Of a stretch of 64,000 nucleotides of DNA, positions 10,961 through 23,749 are shown piece by piece. Numbering within the stretch: the stretch's first letter is position 1; each line of letters starts with the position of its first letter. The notes beneath the pieces are model-generated. The model had not been told where the DNA came from and ran no database searches. It worked only from the letters and a program-made list of their open reading frames with translations. This DNA is from Gnetum montanum. Its lineage: Eukaryota > Streptophyta > Gnetopsida > Gnetales > Gnetaceae. The stretch lies in assembly GCA_015680685.1 (NCBI GenBank), contig MNCI01025357.1, forward strand, positions 293,180 through 357,179. Reading direction: 5' to 3'. The translations under genes were made by a program, and so were the position numbers.

Positions 10961-12826
10961 TTCTAAACCATTCGTTTCTTTTTACTTTTTTCTTTTACAT
11001 ATTTTTCATCTTTACTTGTTTTTTTTTTACACCATCATTAACATTTTTACTATTTCTTTCTCTATTACATTGTGTTTGAATTATTTTCACTTGTCACATA
11101 ATAAGTGCTCATGATGGTGGGTTGGACTATAATGGTGTTGATTGCTAATATTTGGTTTTTACCTTTGACTTTTAATGTTGATGTTAAGATATGGTTTCTT
11201 TTGATAAAAAAGGCAACGAGTCCATGTCATCCATTTATCCATTCAACTCTATGGTCTTCCTTTGTTTTGAAAATGTACTGTCCCTTTTTCTAAGAAAACT
11301 TATTAATGAATTGGTGGCTTGGTATTCTTCAAACCAATGAGAGATCCAAATGGATTGAAAAGGGTGTGACCTCAAGGGAATTCAACACATTTCTGCTAGC
11401 TATTCTCTTGGATACTTGGATTTTTTTCATAGGTCTTCTGCCATTCCAATATCAACTAATATTAGGAAGTTGCATGAATCAAATAAGTCTTTGCATGGTG
11501 TGGTTCCCACTCAAAGAAAAAAAATTGGTGGGAATTCAAAGCACATCCCTTAGATGTAATAAAAGAAACATGGGCTACAAGCACTAGTTATGGCACTAGA
11601 AAGACATGTTACCCATGCCTGAAGGTTCCCTCTAACTAAGGCTCTTTCTCACTTCTTGCTTCTCTATTCTTCTCTTGTTGGAATGGTGGTGGCTCTGTGG
11701 AAGCATCCTTGCTACTTCAGGAGGATGGGTTGGTCAAGTGTATTGATGTGAGGCCACTGGATGTGGTTAGTTTGAATCTAGATTTGGACTGAATTTTATT
11801 AAGTCACCTTAACCACATAATACACAAGGGACTTTACACAACCTTGATTTTGGGATTCCATTCCATTCTCTCTTGTCTTTCCATATTTCTTTCTATATTC
11901 TACCTCATTGCTAGTTTTATGATTCGTCTATATCTAGGTCAATGCATTGTTATTCTTTGGTAAATTATTATAGGTAAATTCTTAATTATTGTCTCCATAT
12001 GTCATTCCTAGAGCCTACGAACTAGTTGGTTTGTGGGTTTGTCAGGGAATAAAGGGCATGAGCCTACTTTGGGGAGGACCCAATAGCATTCCTTTTTAGG
12101 GGAAATTGTTAAATCTTTCCCTTAAACATTTCTTACAATCAACTATTTCTTGTTTTACCCCATCTATGATATTTTTTTCTATGCCCTTCTATGCATTTTT
12201 CTTGGCTTCACCATTGTTATTCCTCTTATCTTCCTTCTCCTTTTATTTTCCATCCTATTGCTACTGGAGGTTCCATCTTAGTCATGGGAGCCCTATCATA
12301 AATATTTTCATTCCATTACTTATCTTACCCCTACACCTTTGATAGTTATTAGTTACAAACCTCTAACCTAGTATCTGCCATACCCACAACCTAGCCAATG
12401 TTCTTCATATCGAGGCAAGATATCAATTACATTATATCTTATCTATCCTTGCTAATTCATGATTTTTTTGTGTGTGTAGATGGTGATCACATGAACAATG
12501 GATTGGGATAGGAGAGAGCACTAAGGATGGACTGGAGCAAGAACATTTACTCAAGGAACAAGCTTGGTCATGTGGCCATGGATAAACAACGGTGTGCACC
12601 TCATTTTATTTTTTCTTTCTCTTCAAGCTATCAAATGAGGATCTAGATGTCATCTATGTATAATGTTCACCACAATGGTTGTGAACACCAATGTTATAAT
12701 ACATTTGTCGATCCATTCACCAGGCACTTTGAGTTTGTCATTCCATGTCACCATCAGTTGTCGTTTAGTCAATAATCCCATACCTTCCCAATATTTTGTA
12801 AGGAGCTCAAGGACGAGTTTTCATTC
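10961..12826 (+). other. A 3' noncoding region
   Basis: About 1.9 kb between integrase and polypurine tract. It is T-rich at first (10980-11080). Around 11280-11760 there are broken open frames that I cannot assign. The block 'tactttggggaggaccca' near 12066 has a reverse-oriented counterpart at 17455-17475 in J, so this is shared 3' sequence of the element group rather than a host gene. Confidence 0.6.
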
Positions 12827-12839
12827 AATCATGGGGGTA
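12827..12839 (+). promoter_or_regulatory. Polypurine tract of A
   Basis: Reads 'aatcatgggggta' directly before the 3' LTR start TG at 12840. It matches the J tract (3005-3016, minus strand). Confidence 0.8.
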
Positions 12840-13687
12840 TGATGAGTCACAATATTGAATCCCCAATATTAGACCCCTAATATTAGATATGCAATATCGG
12901 ATCAGTAAAGCGATATCGTATCTCCTACATCAGAGCCTGTCTTGTTGCCTATAAATAAGGGATAGGGGTGCTTGGTTTGAGCATTAGTTTTTTAGTCATT
13001 AGCCAAATTCTTTCAGTTTTTCTATTCCAAAGTTAGAATTATTTTTGAGTGTCTGCAATAGGAGTCATAGAGTGAATGGATCTTTATTCGAGCATTGTGT
13101 ACTTGAGCACACCTTGTGATAAAAAATAAAGATGAACTTTATGATAAACCTTGCAACATTTAAAATAGATTAATTATTACATTTCATGTTATTTACTATT
13201 ATTTGATGATTTCAATAGTTAATTGATATTATTTATATTGAATTATTAATTATTACTTATCAATGAATTAGCGCACTCAACACAACCACTTTGAGCATAC
13301 ATGGAACACTTGGTAACCTAGTAACGACTAGCGTTTGGTAACCCTAGTAGTATTACAATAGTTTAGGATGTGTCCGGAGAGTGGGAACAGATGCTGGTGT
13401 TAGGATTTTATTCACATTAGAGTTACAAAGATCCATTAGTTAATTAAATCTTTTTATTACACACATGTAGGAGATTAAGAAAAAAAATATAAAAAACATA
13501 AAAATTAGATACTTCGAGTTTACTTAACCATACAATTGTGCGTTACAAGTAAGCTTGAGAAGACAACGACTACATAACTCATCCTTGTTCCTTATAGGTG
13601 CATAAGCACTTAATCCTCAGAGTTTGATCGAATCATGCGTCAATGCTCATATTTGTATGGTTGGACGTAGGGGTACCTTGCTGCTCA
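12840..13687 (+). repeat. 3' LTR of element A
   Basis: 848 bp, collinear with 3725-4572 and clearly similar throughout, with a scatter of mainly transition differences. It starts TGATGAGTCA after the polypurine tract and ends CTGCTCA at 13687. TATA box (cctataaataaggg) near 12950. Confidence 0.9.
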
Positions 13688-13960
13688 TCAAGTTCGGTTA
13701 TGATACTTAACAATGAATGCCATAAATGTGATGGATGCACTCATTTATATAGGCAAGACTAGACACTTTGTCAACATGTACCCATCAATGCATCAGACAT
13801 GCATTAATAGGATCACATCGATGGGATTGCACAAATGCCATCACGTCATTGTAGACAAACCCACGATGACTCATCAAGTCCCTTATAAAATTGGGAGGTA
13901 GACTCGAGTTGACATGACTAACTAACTATTTACATGATTTAGAATGCAATAGTGGTATTT
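13688..13960 (-). repeat. Diverged LTR 'I', right part
   Basis: Continuation of the LTR interrupted by A. It has a TATA-like block (tttatatagg at about 13743) placed as in the J/K LTRs. The end is uncertain; no polypurine tract is visible to its right. Confidence 0.5.
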
Positions 13961-13979
13961 GTAAAAAATGACACAATTA

Positions 13980-16850
13980 CATGACAAAACGAAAAACAAC
14001 ATTTTCAGTAGCTCGATATAGTTCATGATCTAGGAGGTGGAGGCTCTTCCATCAACTTCTTCCCTTTATCGTTAAGCCTCTAAAATTGATATTTATTTAG
14101 GAATGCCTGAGGCTCTTCCTCTTCTATCCTTGGGTCATGTATCATCCACTCTTGTTGAGAAATGTTGGATGAAACAAGTACATCCCATGAACATGGTAGC
14201 TATAGAAACATTTTGTTAGCCTTCACGTACCAAGCTGCAAACTACTTTCTTTCCTTTTCAAAAGCTCTGGCTATCCTTCTAAGCTCTTGGTAATCTAACA
14301 TTCAAAGAGCTAGGCTTGTTGCTACATCCTTCTATCCTTAGTAGTTGGCTTTAACAATTTCTAGCTTTAAGTTTGCTACATGTAATTTTTGAAGCGCATC
14401 TTTCTTATCGACAAAATCCTTTTCATACGTTACGTATACAACTGCTACCTACTACCCCAACTCATTTCTTGGTCTACTTGGTGTTAACATGATCAGATTA
14501 GCATATCAAAGGTTTGCTAATCCCATGTACTTTATTAGGTCTTTTATTTACATGTCCTTATTCTTCACTTCAACTTGATGGACATGGGCTAGGCTATCCA
14601 AGATTAGCTACTAGTCATGGTTCTAAGTTGAGAGAGAGCTAATTTTACATGGTATTTGAAGTGCTCCTTCAATCATTCATGCTTCTTGGCCTCATTTTTC
14701 GAAGCACTAATTTCTATTATAAACTTCTAATTGATGGCATGGACTTTTTCCATGGATAGATTTTTGTTTTCCATGTCTAAGCAACTCATATCCTAGTTCA
14801 CTCTTATAAGTTATTCTCTAACTTAATAAATGCTTTTGTTAAGAACATTTTTTTGCTTCTAAATGTCCATAAACTTGGTACTGTGAATAGTAAGTTTTTT
14901 AATTTTTTTCTTATAATGCTATGAGTGCTTTAAAATGTGCATAAGTTTGGGCTTTAGCCATTGATGCATCCCAAATGGCCTTTTTCTTCTCCTTTTCCTT
15001 CTACATGTTGTGGGAAATCAGCTACATCACATGATTGATCCTAAACTAATCAATTTGGTTGGATGTTACGAACTGTGTAGGGTCCTGTCATTCAGCTCTT
15101 AGAGTGGCTAGTTCTTCCTGCAACCTCTGCACCCCATTTTTTGCATGCTCTGCCCTAGTTTCAACAATGAAAAACTTTCCTTTTGTAAAAATTAAATTAG
15201 AATGAACTATAGTGATATCAAAAAGGTTTTGCATGACTTGGCCTATCTATAATAGTTTGTTCAATATATCCTCATGTTTCACAGAAGTTATTTAGGTGCC
15301 AACGAGCATCTAAGCATCTCTTGCTCTAGAAATATCAATTGGTGACACAATAGGGACATTGAAGGGTTCCTTGATATGGTCTAATATAACTACAGCTAGT
15401 CCTGCTACATCTTGGTGTTGCATAACCACAAATTTCGTTCCTTCACTAGTTTTTAACATAACTTCGAACTGTGCAATGTTCCCTAAGATTTTTTATGCCT
15501 AGTTATCCTTTTCTCTTATTTGCAGTAACATATATTCACTTGTTGGATTTGTGAAAACGGTGCACCTAAAATATCTCTCTCTTACTTTATATAGATTGGC
15601 CCCTTCCCTTGTTCCCAAACTTATTGTATTTGCAATTTGTTGCAGATGACTTATTGATGACTTGTAGTCTTGAGTTGGTGGCAATGGAACTTGTTGTTGT
15701 TTTTGCTACTGTTGTTACTATTTAGCTTACGACTAGCTATGAGGTCTTACTTGTTATTGTTAATTGGCAATTGGGATGTTATTAGCAAGAGTGAAACCTA
15801 TAGCTTCCTCAATGCCTACTGGCTTCTCTAGCTGATCCTTCTTGGGTGACACTAGCTTGAACATCTCTGTGTAGGAAGCATTTTGGACCTTCCTTGGGAC
15901 ATCATTGGTATATCCCAAGATTTCAAATTGTTGGCACAACTTCCTAATGAGGCAAGGGAATGGAAGTGTCAATTCCACTACCTTCTTCTCTTCAAACTAC
16001 TTTGGATTTCAAGGAAGAACAAGTGGACAATGTTGACATTGAATTTCCCCATCAAAATGGATCTTCCTCTAGCTACATATGTTGATATTCTATTGAGCCT
16101 TTTGGTCGAAAAAAAATGGTAGGTTTCAATATTTAAATATATCTTCTTGTGGGCTATGAGCTCACTATAATTCTTTTCCTCCTTTTCATATGCCCTTTAT
16201 AACCATAACTTTTTGGCATCAGTGTCTCATATCATTGAGATTTGTGCCATGTTGGCTCCTTCATTTGGGATGTTAAGGGCCTTTGCAATTACCTCTACTA
16301 AATATGAGACAAAGACTCCTTCACTTGTCATCATAGCATCTGCTTATTTCTTTTTCAGAATTGATAAGTTTTCCCTAAATACCATTCGCCACTGTTGGAC
16401 AAGGTAGGCCATAGGGGAGATGCTTGGAGTTGCATCTTCACAGCTTCTAAAGAAAACTCCATAAAAGGACCAACGTTTAATTCCATAACGACTATGAACA
16501 TAATGGATTTTTTTTGTATGACTTGAAGGAATTCTAGAAAGAGGATGAGGCACTGCCCTTTTTCATGTACTAGTGGGACCTCTACCTCTCCTTGTACAGA
16601 ATGTTTGGTAGCATAATTTTGTTAATGAATGCTAAATGATTGTGCTTCCTACTTTACATGTTCTACTTGTGGAGTCTGTTCTTGATCTTGGCCTCTCTTG
16701 CAACCTCTTAGCCTTTTACTTCAATGTTAGAAAGGTCCTTAAGCTACTGGTCTCCTTGGAGCCATCTACAATCAATAAGAGTTTGAAATTATTAAAGTGC
16801 TTAAATTGGTGCTTAAGGGTTCCTTATCGTTCCCACACTATTGCTTAGAT
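13980..16850 (-). pseudogene. Long degenerate minus-strand coding region, identity unknown
   Basis: This stretch reads as decayed protein-coding sequence on the minus strand. The clearest pieces are at 15760-15978 ('ELTLPFPCLIRKLCQQF', then a Lys/Glu-rich part), 16344-16553, and charged, probably coiled-coil segments opposite 14900-15200 (runs of K/E with A and R) and 14200-14330. The 'LPFP.LI..LC' block resembles the putative plant transposon proteins found downstream of pol in Athila-type elements, but this is a weak match by eye. It belongs either to J's 3' part or to the element that owns LTR 'I'. Confidence 0.4.
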
Positions 16851-18880
16851 TAAGTTATTATCTTATTATGATTGCAAAGTTAGAAATTTTTTTAAAATGA
16901 AACCCCTTAAGTGTTATATCTTTAATTACTTATGAACTTCCCTAGTTATCATTTTCTTATTTATTTTACTTTGAAATAGTTGGTATGGTTAATTAAGAAA
17001 ATCAATTAAGTTATTTGGTTTAAGTTTGATTAATTAATAATAAGGTTCTCATTATTTTCTTATACTTACCATTTATAGATATGTTGTTTTTTTGTGTGCG
17101 ACATCGTAAGGGCCATAATGTCACCATAAAAAATTTCAAATTTCTATTGAATTTTTTGTGAAAAAAATGAGTCAATTGGAATGTTTGGAAGATTTGAAGA
17201 TTTTCCAAAGGATCTTGGGCCATTAATGATCTTAGTTTTTGAAAATTTGGCATTAAAAGCTCCTAAGGAAGGAATCTCAGGCAACAAAATTTTATTGAGT
17301 CAAATTTGAGATGGATTGAAGGTTTACAATTGATGGAAAAATTTGTAGATGATATGGAAAGTGTTTATTGCATCTTGATTATTTCAAAAGGTACAAGATG
17401 ATGTGGAATTTCTTGTCAAGTATGAGATACAATAGTTATACAAGTGGGTCCTCCCCAAAGCATGCTCCAACCCTTAGTTCCTTTGTATAACCACACCTAA
17501 AAGTGTTCATAGGCACTCAAGGAGTTGAATGTAAGACATACATGTCTAGCAAAACACACATTTCAAGATTGCAAGATTGGGAAAATAACACTATATTATA
17601 TGAAACTACATGTTATGATGAAATATACAATAAGGTGAAATGGGCTGTAGAAGGGATTGCTAAAGTTGGGACGTGAGGTATCTTACAATAGGCATAATGA
17701 GTTCTTGTGTGTAATTTATGGTTAAAGTAATCACTAGCCTTTCTGTTCAATATTCAAATCAAATCCAAACCACTTTCCAGTGACATTGCATTATTTCATC
17801 CCTAGGATTTACAAACATAAAACTACCACTGTTGGAAGGAATATTACCACTTGGCATGTTGTTCAAAGGAGGAGTTTATTAGTTGCACTCTTTATTTTTG
17901 AGATCCCTAAGAGCTACCTACCTTTAGGCATGGGTAACATGTCTTTCTAGTGGGACCCCCAGAAATTTATTGTATGCATGGATTTTATTTTTGACTGTGT
18001 CAACCTTACCAAAGGACTACCTTCAAGCATGGGTAACATGTCTTTCCAATGACATGGTAAGGTAGTACTTATTGTACTCTTACTTCCATTTTTCATTAAA
18101 TATTCAAGAAAATAATACATCCTTAACAATAGGATGATCCAGCAATTATCCTGAAAGATCCACAAGTATCCTTGATGTCACACCCTTGTCATTCCCACTT
18201 GGTTCTTCACTTTCTTGTCTAAGCATAATGATCATAGGTTTATTCTTAGTTTTATTGTGAAGAGAATATCATTATGGCCATGGTAAGAACTTCTTATTAT
18301 AGGAATGGGTGGATGGATGTCATGGTCTCACTATATAGGTAATCAACCCTTCATGACGTGATAACACATAGCAATCTTCATCTTATTTGGAGTACATCTT
18401 GCTTTATTCAGTATATTTTATTGACAAATCAACAAAAATGTATACAAGTGAAATAACAACAAGGTATAGAAAAACTTGAAAATATATCAAGAATTAGAAA
18501 GAGAATAAGAATGCAAATTGTCAAAGAATTTGAAAATGTTAAGAATAAGAAATTATTAAGAAACTTGAAAAATATAAAAGTATAGGAAAATGTACCAAGA
18601 AATTAGGAAAAGGTAATAAGAAAATGAAAAATTTAGTATGTACCTACATGTCACAGTGGACACCCCCATGACTAGGATCAAAACTAGTTAGCTAGAAAAT
18701 TGAACATGTAGAGGACATTTGGGTGGACTTGATAGAATCCTCAATAGAATTGGGATGTTCATGGTGGGGTTTGTCCTACTAGATGTTTACTAAGATAAAC
18801 TTATGCGGGTTAGACAAGTGGTAAATATGCATAGCACTAGATGGATAAGTTTCCTAGATGATGTATGGCCCCTCCCAAAG
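16851..18880 (-). other. J 3' noncoding region
   Basis: AT-rich, about 2 kb after J integrase in element sense. It includes 'gggtcctccccaaagca' (17455-17475), which pairs with element A's 12060-12080. It also has two copies of the block 'ctaccttyaggcatgggtaacatgtctttc', near 17917 and 18009, in part also present in A near 11605. No gene seen. Confidence 0.55.
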
Positions 18881-20000
18881 TGTTTAAAACTTAGCCTTTT
18901 GTTGGGCATGCTTAGGATTGTAGTATAGGACATTGTCACCTAGCTGTACCAACACTTGATGTATTTGCACGTCATTCTTATGCTTAAAGTATTTCTTATA
19001 GATCTCATTACTCATAAGTGGTACTAGCCTATTTTCTTCTAACAAGTTAAGATTAATGAGTTGTTCCTTCTGGGCTAAGCTCAAGTTCAGGTCTAGTTTG
19101 CTAGCCGTAGCTAGAGTGAGTATCCAATGGGTAGTGTCCATGTGTTTCTATAAGCCCATAGAGAATCATTTAACTTAGTGCTCCAATCATTTCTAAATCT
19201 ACTAATCATCCTAATTAATATTCTTATGATTTCCTAGTTAGTTACTTCGACTTGATCATTGGCTTCGGGATGTTATGGTGTGGTTAATTTATGGTTGACC
19301 CCAAGTTGTTGCATGAGCTTCTTAAAAGTAGTACTGGTAAAATAAGTTCCATTATCTAATATCAGCATCCTTGGTACTCCAAATCAATTTACCACATTTT
19401 TTTGGAATAATTTGGTAGCTATTTTGGTGGTACAATCTTTAATTGTAGCTACCTCTACCCACTTTGTATAGTAATCCATGGTTACTATGATGTAAGCCTT
19501 TCCATTCAACATGGCTATGATCGATCCCATGAAGTCAATTCCTCAAATATAAAATGGTTCAAATGGCAATATCCATTTTTGGTCCTTCATTTCTAGCCAT
19601 TATTCCTCCATCTCATTGGCATCTTTCACAAGATTGAGTAAAGTCATAGGCATCCCAGAACAAGGTAGGTGAGAAGTAGCTTACCATCATCAATTTCAGT
19701 GTTGTCCTACGTCCTACATAATGATCACCACATGGTCCTTCATGTGCATCCTGTAGGATCCTTTTTTTATTGCATTTAAGTACACACCATTGTACTAGCC
19801 CATTAACACAAATCTTGTAAAGATTCCCATTTAACTCCATATATCTCTTGACCTTATGAAGGAACTATTCTTTCTATTTCTTACCCCACTCAATAGGAAG
19901 CTCTTACATGGTTAAGTAAATCATATAATTGGTGCTCCATGACTTCTTCATTGAGTCAACAACGATTATTATCTTAGTGAATAAGTTTTCATCAGGAAAC
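18880..20000 (-). pseudogene. J integrase (broken)
   Basis: Minus-strand integrase remnant. The zinc-binding part is best seen at 19613-19840: 'LQDAHEGPCGDHYVGRRTT', then 'DFTQSCERCQ', the usual H-H-C-C arrangement. The catalytic core lies opposite 19170-19560 with stops. The C-terminal piece at 18884-19141 ('NLSLAQKEQLINLNLLEE', 'LGDNVLYYNP') matches A's C-terminus at 10520-10700. Confidence 0.8.
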
Positions 20001-20009
20001 TAATCTAAC

Positions 20010-21270
20010 AATGGTTCTTCTTGGTCCTACAATTCCCATCTCAACCTCAACAAGTAATTTGCTACTACATTTTTCATGCCCTTCTTGTTGATCATGGTTA
20101 TGTTTAATTCTTGTGGCATGATGAGCCATCCAATCACCATGGAATTCATTGTTGGTTTATTCATTAGAAACCAGATTGCACTATGATCATTGTGGACATA
20201 GATTGGGTGCCCAAGCACTTAATGTCTAAATTTTCTAGTGCATACATCACTTTCATAAGCTCCTTTTCTATGGTGGTGTAATTAATTTGTGCCTTAGTGA
20301 TGCTTCTGCTGACACAATGTATGTAATATGGCCTTTTTTATATTATCCAGTTGCATTAATACTACACCTAGTGCATAATTTGAAGCATCTATCATTATAT
20401 GAAAAGGCTTAGACCAATTTGGAGCTTGAAGCATTGGTGTCCTGATTCACTTCTATTTTAAGGACTCAAATTCCTTTTCACATGAGTTTATCCACTAAAA
20501 TGGTGCATCCTTCTTAGTTAGTTCTACCAACGGTTTTTCAATTTTTGAAAAATTTTCTATAAATCTTCTGTAATATTGCATGTGACCTAGAAATGATTGA
20601 ACATCTTTGACAATTTGTGGCCTTTGGGTGATGTTTTGTATGACTCTAATCCTCTTAGGATATACCTTAATTCCTTTTTGTGAAACTTTATGTCCTTGCA
20701 TGATCCCAACCTAGACCATTAGATGGCTCTTCTAACAGTTGAACTTTAGGTTTGTTTCTACACATATTTTTAGTGCTTCCTCTAAACAATATAGTGCTTG
20801 CTTGAAGTCCAACCCATAGGTTTAAAAATCATCCTTAAATACCTCAATGCCATTACCTATTTGCTTTTGGAAGATGCTAAGTACTAGTCTTTGAAAGGTA
20901 GTGGGTGCATTGCAAAGACTAAAAGGCATTTGCTTGTAGGCAAACATTCCCCATGGACTAGTGACCACTGTCTTCTCTTGGTCCTTAGGTATAATGCATA
21001 TCTAGTTATATTTGTTGTACCCATCTAGAAAATTATAGTACTAGTATCCTACGATAGTATCTAAGACTTGATCAACAAATGATAAAGGAAAATGATCCTT
21101 TAATGTTGCAGAGCTTAATAATTAGAAATCAATACATACTCTCAACTTGCTCCCCTTCTTTGGAATGAGTAACAAACAACTAACCCATTCACTATCTACA
21201 ATGGGATAAATGAATAATTTTTCCAACTCTTGCTTAACTACTTTCTTACGTCTAAGATTCAACCTTCTTT
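20010..21270 (-). pseudogene. J reverse transcriptase and RNase H (broken)
   Basis: RT blocks are opposite 20400-21250, heavily interrupted. The clearest open stretch is 20495-20701 ('QSFLGHMQYYRRFIENFSKIE', split here for length only by the reader's limit; residues about 34-54 of that frame), the RT thumb block shared with A near 8960-9010. RNase H traces at 20027-20218 include 'HPIYVHNDHSAIWFLMNKP', followed by the connection to integrase. Several catalytic blocks are destroyed. Confidence 0.75.
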
Positions 21271-21746
21271 GTGATTGGCATCATGGCTTAACAATTGGAT
21301 CTGTGTATATATGATGTTAACAAATTTGAGCCTATTATCTTATCATGAGACTAGGCTCCAATAATATCTTTTTCTGTTCTTTGTCCAGGTTGGCATTAAT
21401 GATGATCAACTTCTTGTTGTTTAGGAAAGCATATTCTATTGTTAGGGTCTTTAATTCTAATGTTTTAGTTCATCTTTTTCTAGAATCTCAAGCTATCTCC
21501 ATTCAATTTCTTCCTCTTAGCTTGGATGTGGATAAGGGTGCCTTCTTCCTAATTGCTCTAACTTATCTATTTTCCCCACATAAGTGCTTATCATTTGAGT
21601 TGTTGGTTCCATGTATATTTTTGACTAAGTTTCTTCATCTATAATCAATCACTGGGTGCCTTCTTGTTTAGTGTTTGCTGTATACAGATATCTTTGTACA
21701 CACATTTCTTTAACACATCTTTTGCATGATGTGTTCACTTACTTAA

Positions 21747-22200
21747 CTACCCATATTTCCTACATGTAATTGCACCCATTATCATTATATCTGATACATG
21801 GAACTTTGCATCTTTGAATGATTCTAGCTTCATCCTCAAAAATTTTGAAGGAAAAGTCTCTAATACCAAGCCTAGCATCCATAGTGCTAAGCCAAGATCT
21901 TTCCATAAAAATAGGAAAATCTCCCTTATTTTTACCCATATGAATAAATAGAGAATCAAGAAGATAATACCAACCACTAATGGTAGTGATCATATAGTTT
22001 GCAAGCTCTAACCTAATGTTAATTTTTCTTAATGGTTGTAGATTCTAGGCCTTCTACATGTCTTGTGATATCAGGTTTACCCCTAACCCAGAATCAAGTA
22101 GAGCCTTACATGGTTTATGGCCTACTATTTGGAGGTACACCAAGGGACTTCCTAGGTCTATTCTTTTTTGAGGAAGTACCCCTATCTTTATCCAGTGCAT
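21747..22200 (-). pseudogene. J aspartic protease (broken)
   Basis: The active-site region lies opposite 22060-22110 (DSG-x-GVNLISQD in element sense), here with the DSG triad readable. The C-terminal half is open at 21760-21993 with 'TTISGWYYLLDSLFI', 'KGDFPIFMERSWLST' and 'LGIRDFSFKIF', parallel to A and E. It is separated from RT by about 0.5 kb as in A. Confidence 0.75.
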
Positions 22201-22559
22201 GATGGTCTACGTTAGTATGACAATTGTTAAGTTTGCATTAGCCAATGATGGAAGCTTAGCATTTCTTGTAGGAGGAATTGTGGATGGAGTGGAAGTAGAT
22301 GGAATCCTTATTCTTCAAATCTTTTTTGGGCTCATTTGAAAGAACAGTCATTTCTTGGATTGTGGTTTATTCACAATTTCTTCCTCTTACATAATGACTG
22401 CCCTGGTTGCATTCTTTTGTTGTGGCTGTGATAGCAATTCTCCTTACATTGCAAGTGGTAACACAAGTGATAGAGGGTTAGAAGGTTAACTTAATGAACC
22501 AACTACTAGTTGATGCACATATGGATTCGAATCCATCCTTGGAGGTGTAGGTCTATACT

Positions 22560-23744
22560 ACTTAGGTGGATAGTATTAAGAAGTGTGAACTATTGCATTT
22601 CTTGGAGATATTGGACATTACACATAGTATCCATACGAGTTTGGTTGTTGATATGGGTATTACTATCTTAATGATGGAATTGTCCATGCTTGTGGTTACT
22701 TTCACTATTGTTGATATTACTCCTATGGTTGTGGATAAAATCCACCTAGATAAAAAGCAGGTAGAAAGAACTGTTTGTAGTTACCCTAAGGATAAGGTAA
22801 CAGTTTTGACATTTTTTTTTGATGAATCTTGGATTAAGCATATATGTCCATGATTTTTGCAAGTGTGCCATCACAGGATAACATCCTTTAGGATGTTCAT
22901 ACTGGCACATTGTACATCCTTCCTCATCCTTTGAGCGTGAGTTAGAGCATTCTTCCATTGAAGCAACTTTTCCTTTTTGTTTGTAGTGCTCACGTCCATA
23001 GTCACTTTTCTTTTTCTTCTCCTTGCCCTTATTGAAGGATTGTTAGTTCTTTTTTTTTCATAATTTTTAAGGCTATAGAAAATTTTTCATCCACTAAATT
23101 CCACATCTTTTCTACCTTGGTTGCTATGTCATTGATAGATTTTTTAATCAATAGCATCTTCTTCTGAATCACCTCTTCCAAGATTTCTTCATCTTACTTA
23201 TCACATATTTGTACATCTCTTTTTTGATGGATGGATCTTAATTATATTCATTGGCTAATTGTCTCTTTTTCAACTCACCTTCCTCCTTTGCCACTTGGTC
23301 AGTTAGCCTCTAAATTTGATGGATGATCATCTTTGACAATCTTCTTTGGTCATAGACCCTAAGGATTTCTCTGGTTTTATTACTCAACCCATCGATAATG
23401 TGCCTAAGTTGCTTCCTTTTGGAAAATCCATGGCTTGGGCATCTATGTTGAAGAGAGCAGTATCTATCCATTGCTACATCAAGGGATTCATGTGTTCCTT
23501 ACTTCTAGCCCTAGATATGCTTTCTAAGATTAGATACCTCAAAGTAATTTTGATAGTTTTCATTGTAGAGTTCAAGCATGATACTCCACCTTTTGATTGA
23601 TTCAAGTTGTAATGATTGGTACTAGTTCTTTACATCCTTAATAAGTATCTTGAAAAAGAACTTGATCTTTTGCCAATTACTTTTAATATTCTATAGCACA
23701 GAGGCATAGTGATATGCTTGAAGGTGATGTTGTGAATCTGTGTT
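22560..23744 (-). pseudogene. J gag, C-terminal part
   Basis: Continuation of J gag after element C. The cysteine motif is opposite 22880-22930 ('CTMCQYEHPKGC', spacing C-x2-C-x3-H-x3-C), followed by the Pro/Gln-rich tail leading to protease. It joins 32744 in register once C and one ATACC copy are removed. Confidence 0.7.
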
Positions 23745-23749
23745 ATACC
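23745..23749. repeat. Left target-site duplication of C (ATACC)
   Basis: ATACC immediately left of the C LTR. An identical copy is at 32739-32743. The uninterrupted sequence of K at 35365-35375 (atatcctcctt) confirms the empty-site layout. Confidence 0.85.

Larger units (their letters stand above)
3725..13687 (+). mobile_element. Element A: complete but dead Ty3/gypsy retrotransposon
   Basis: Plus-strand, 9,963 bp, with both LTRs, primer site, gag, protease, RT, RNase H, integrase and polypurine tract in canonical gypsy order (integrase after RNase H). It is inserted in LTR 'I' with no clear 5-bp duplication: AGTTT on the left, TCAAG on the right. Internal stops occur in every domain, so it can no longer make its own proteins. 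It is closely related to element E (48114 onwards) and shares primer type with J and K. Confidence 0.9.

Noticed and set aside
22566-22853. 95-codon plus-strand frame
   Set aside because: It is antisense to the cysteine-motif region of J gag; related shadows occur at 1498-1731 in K.
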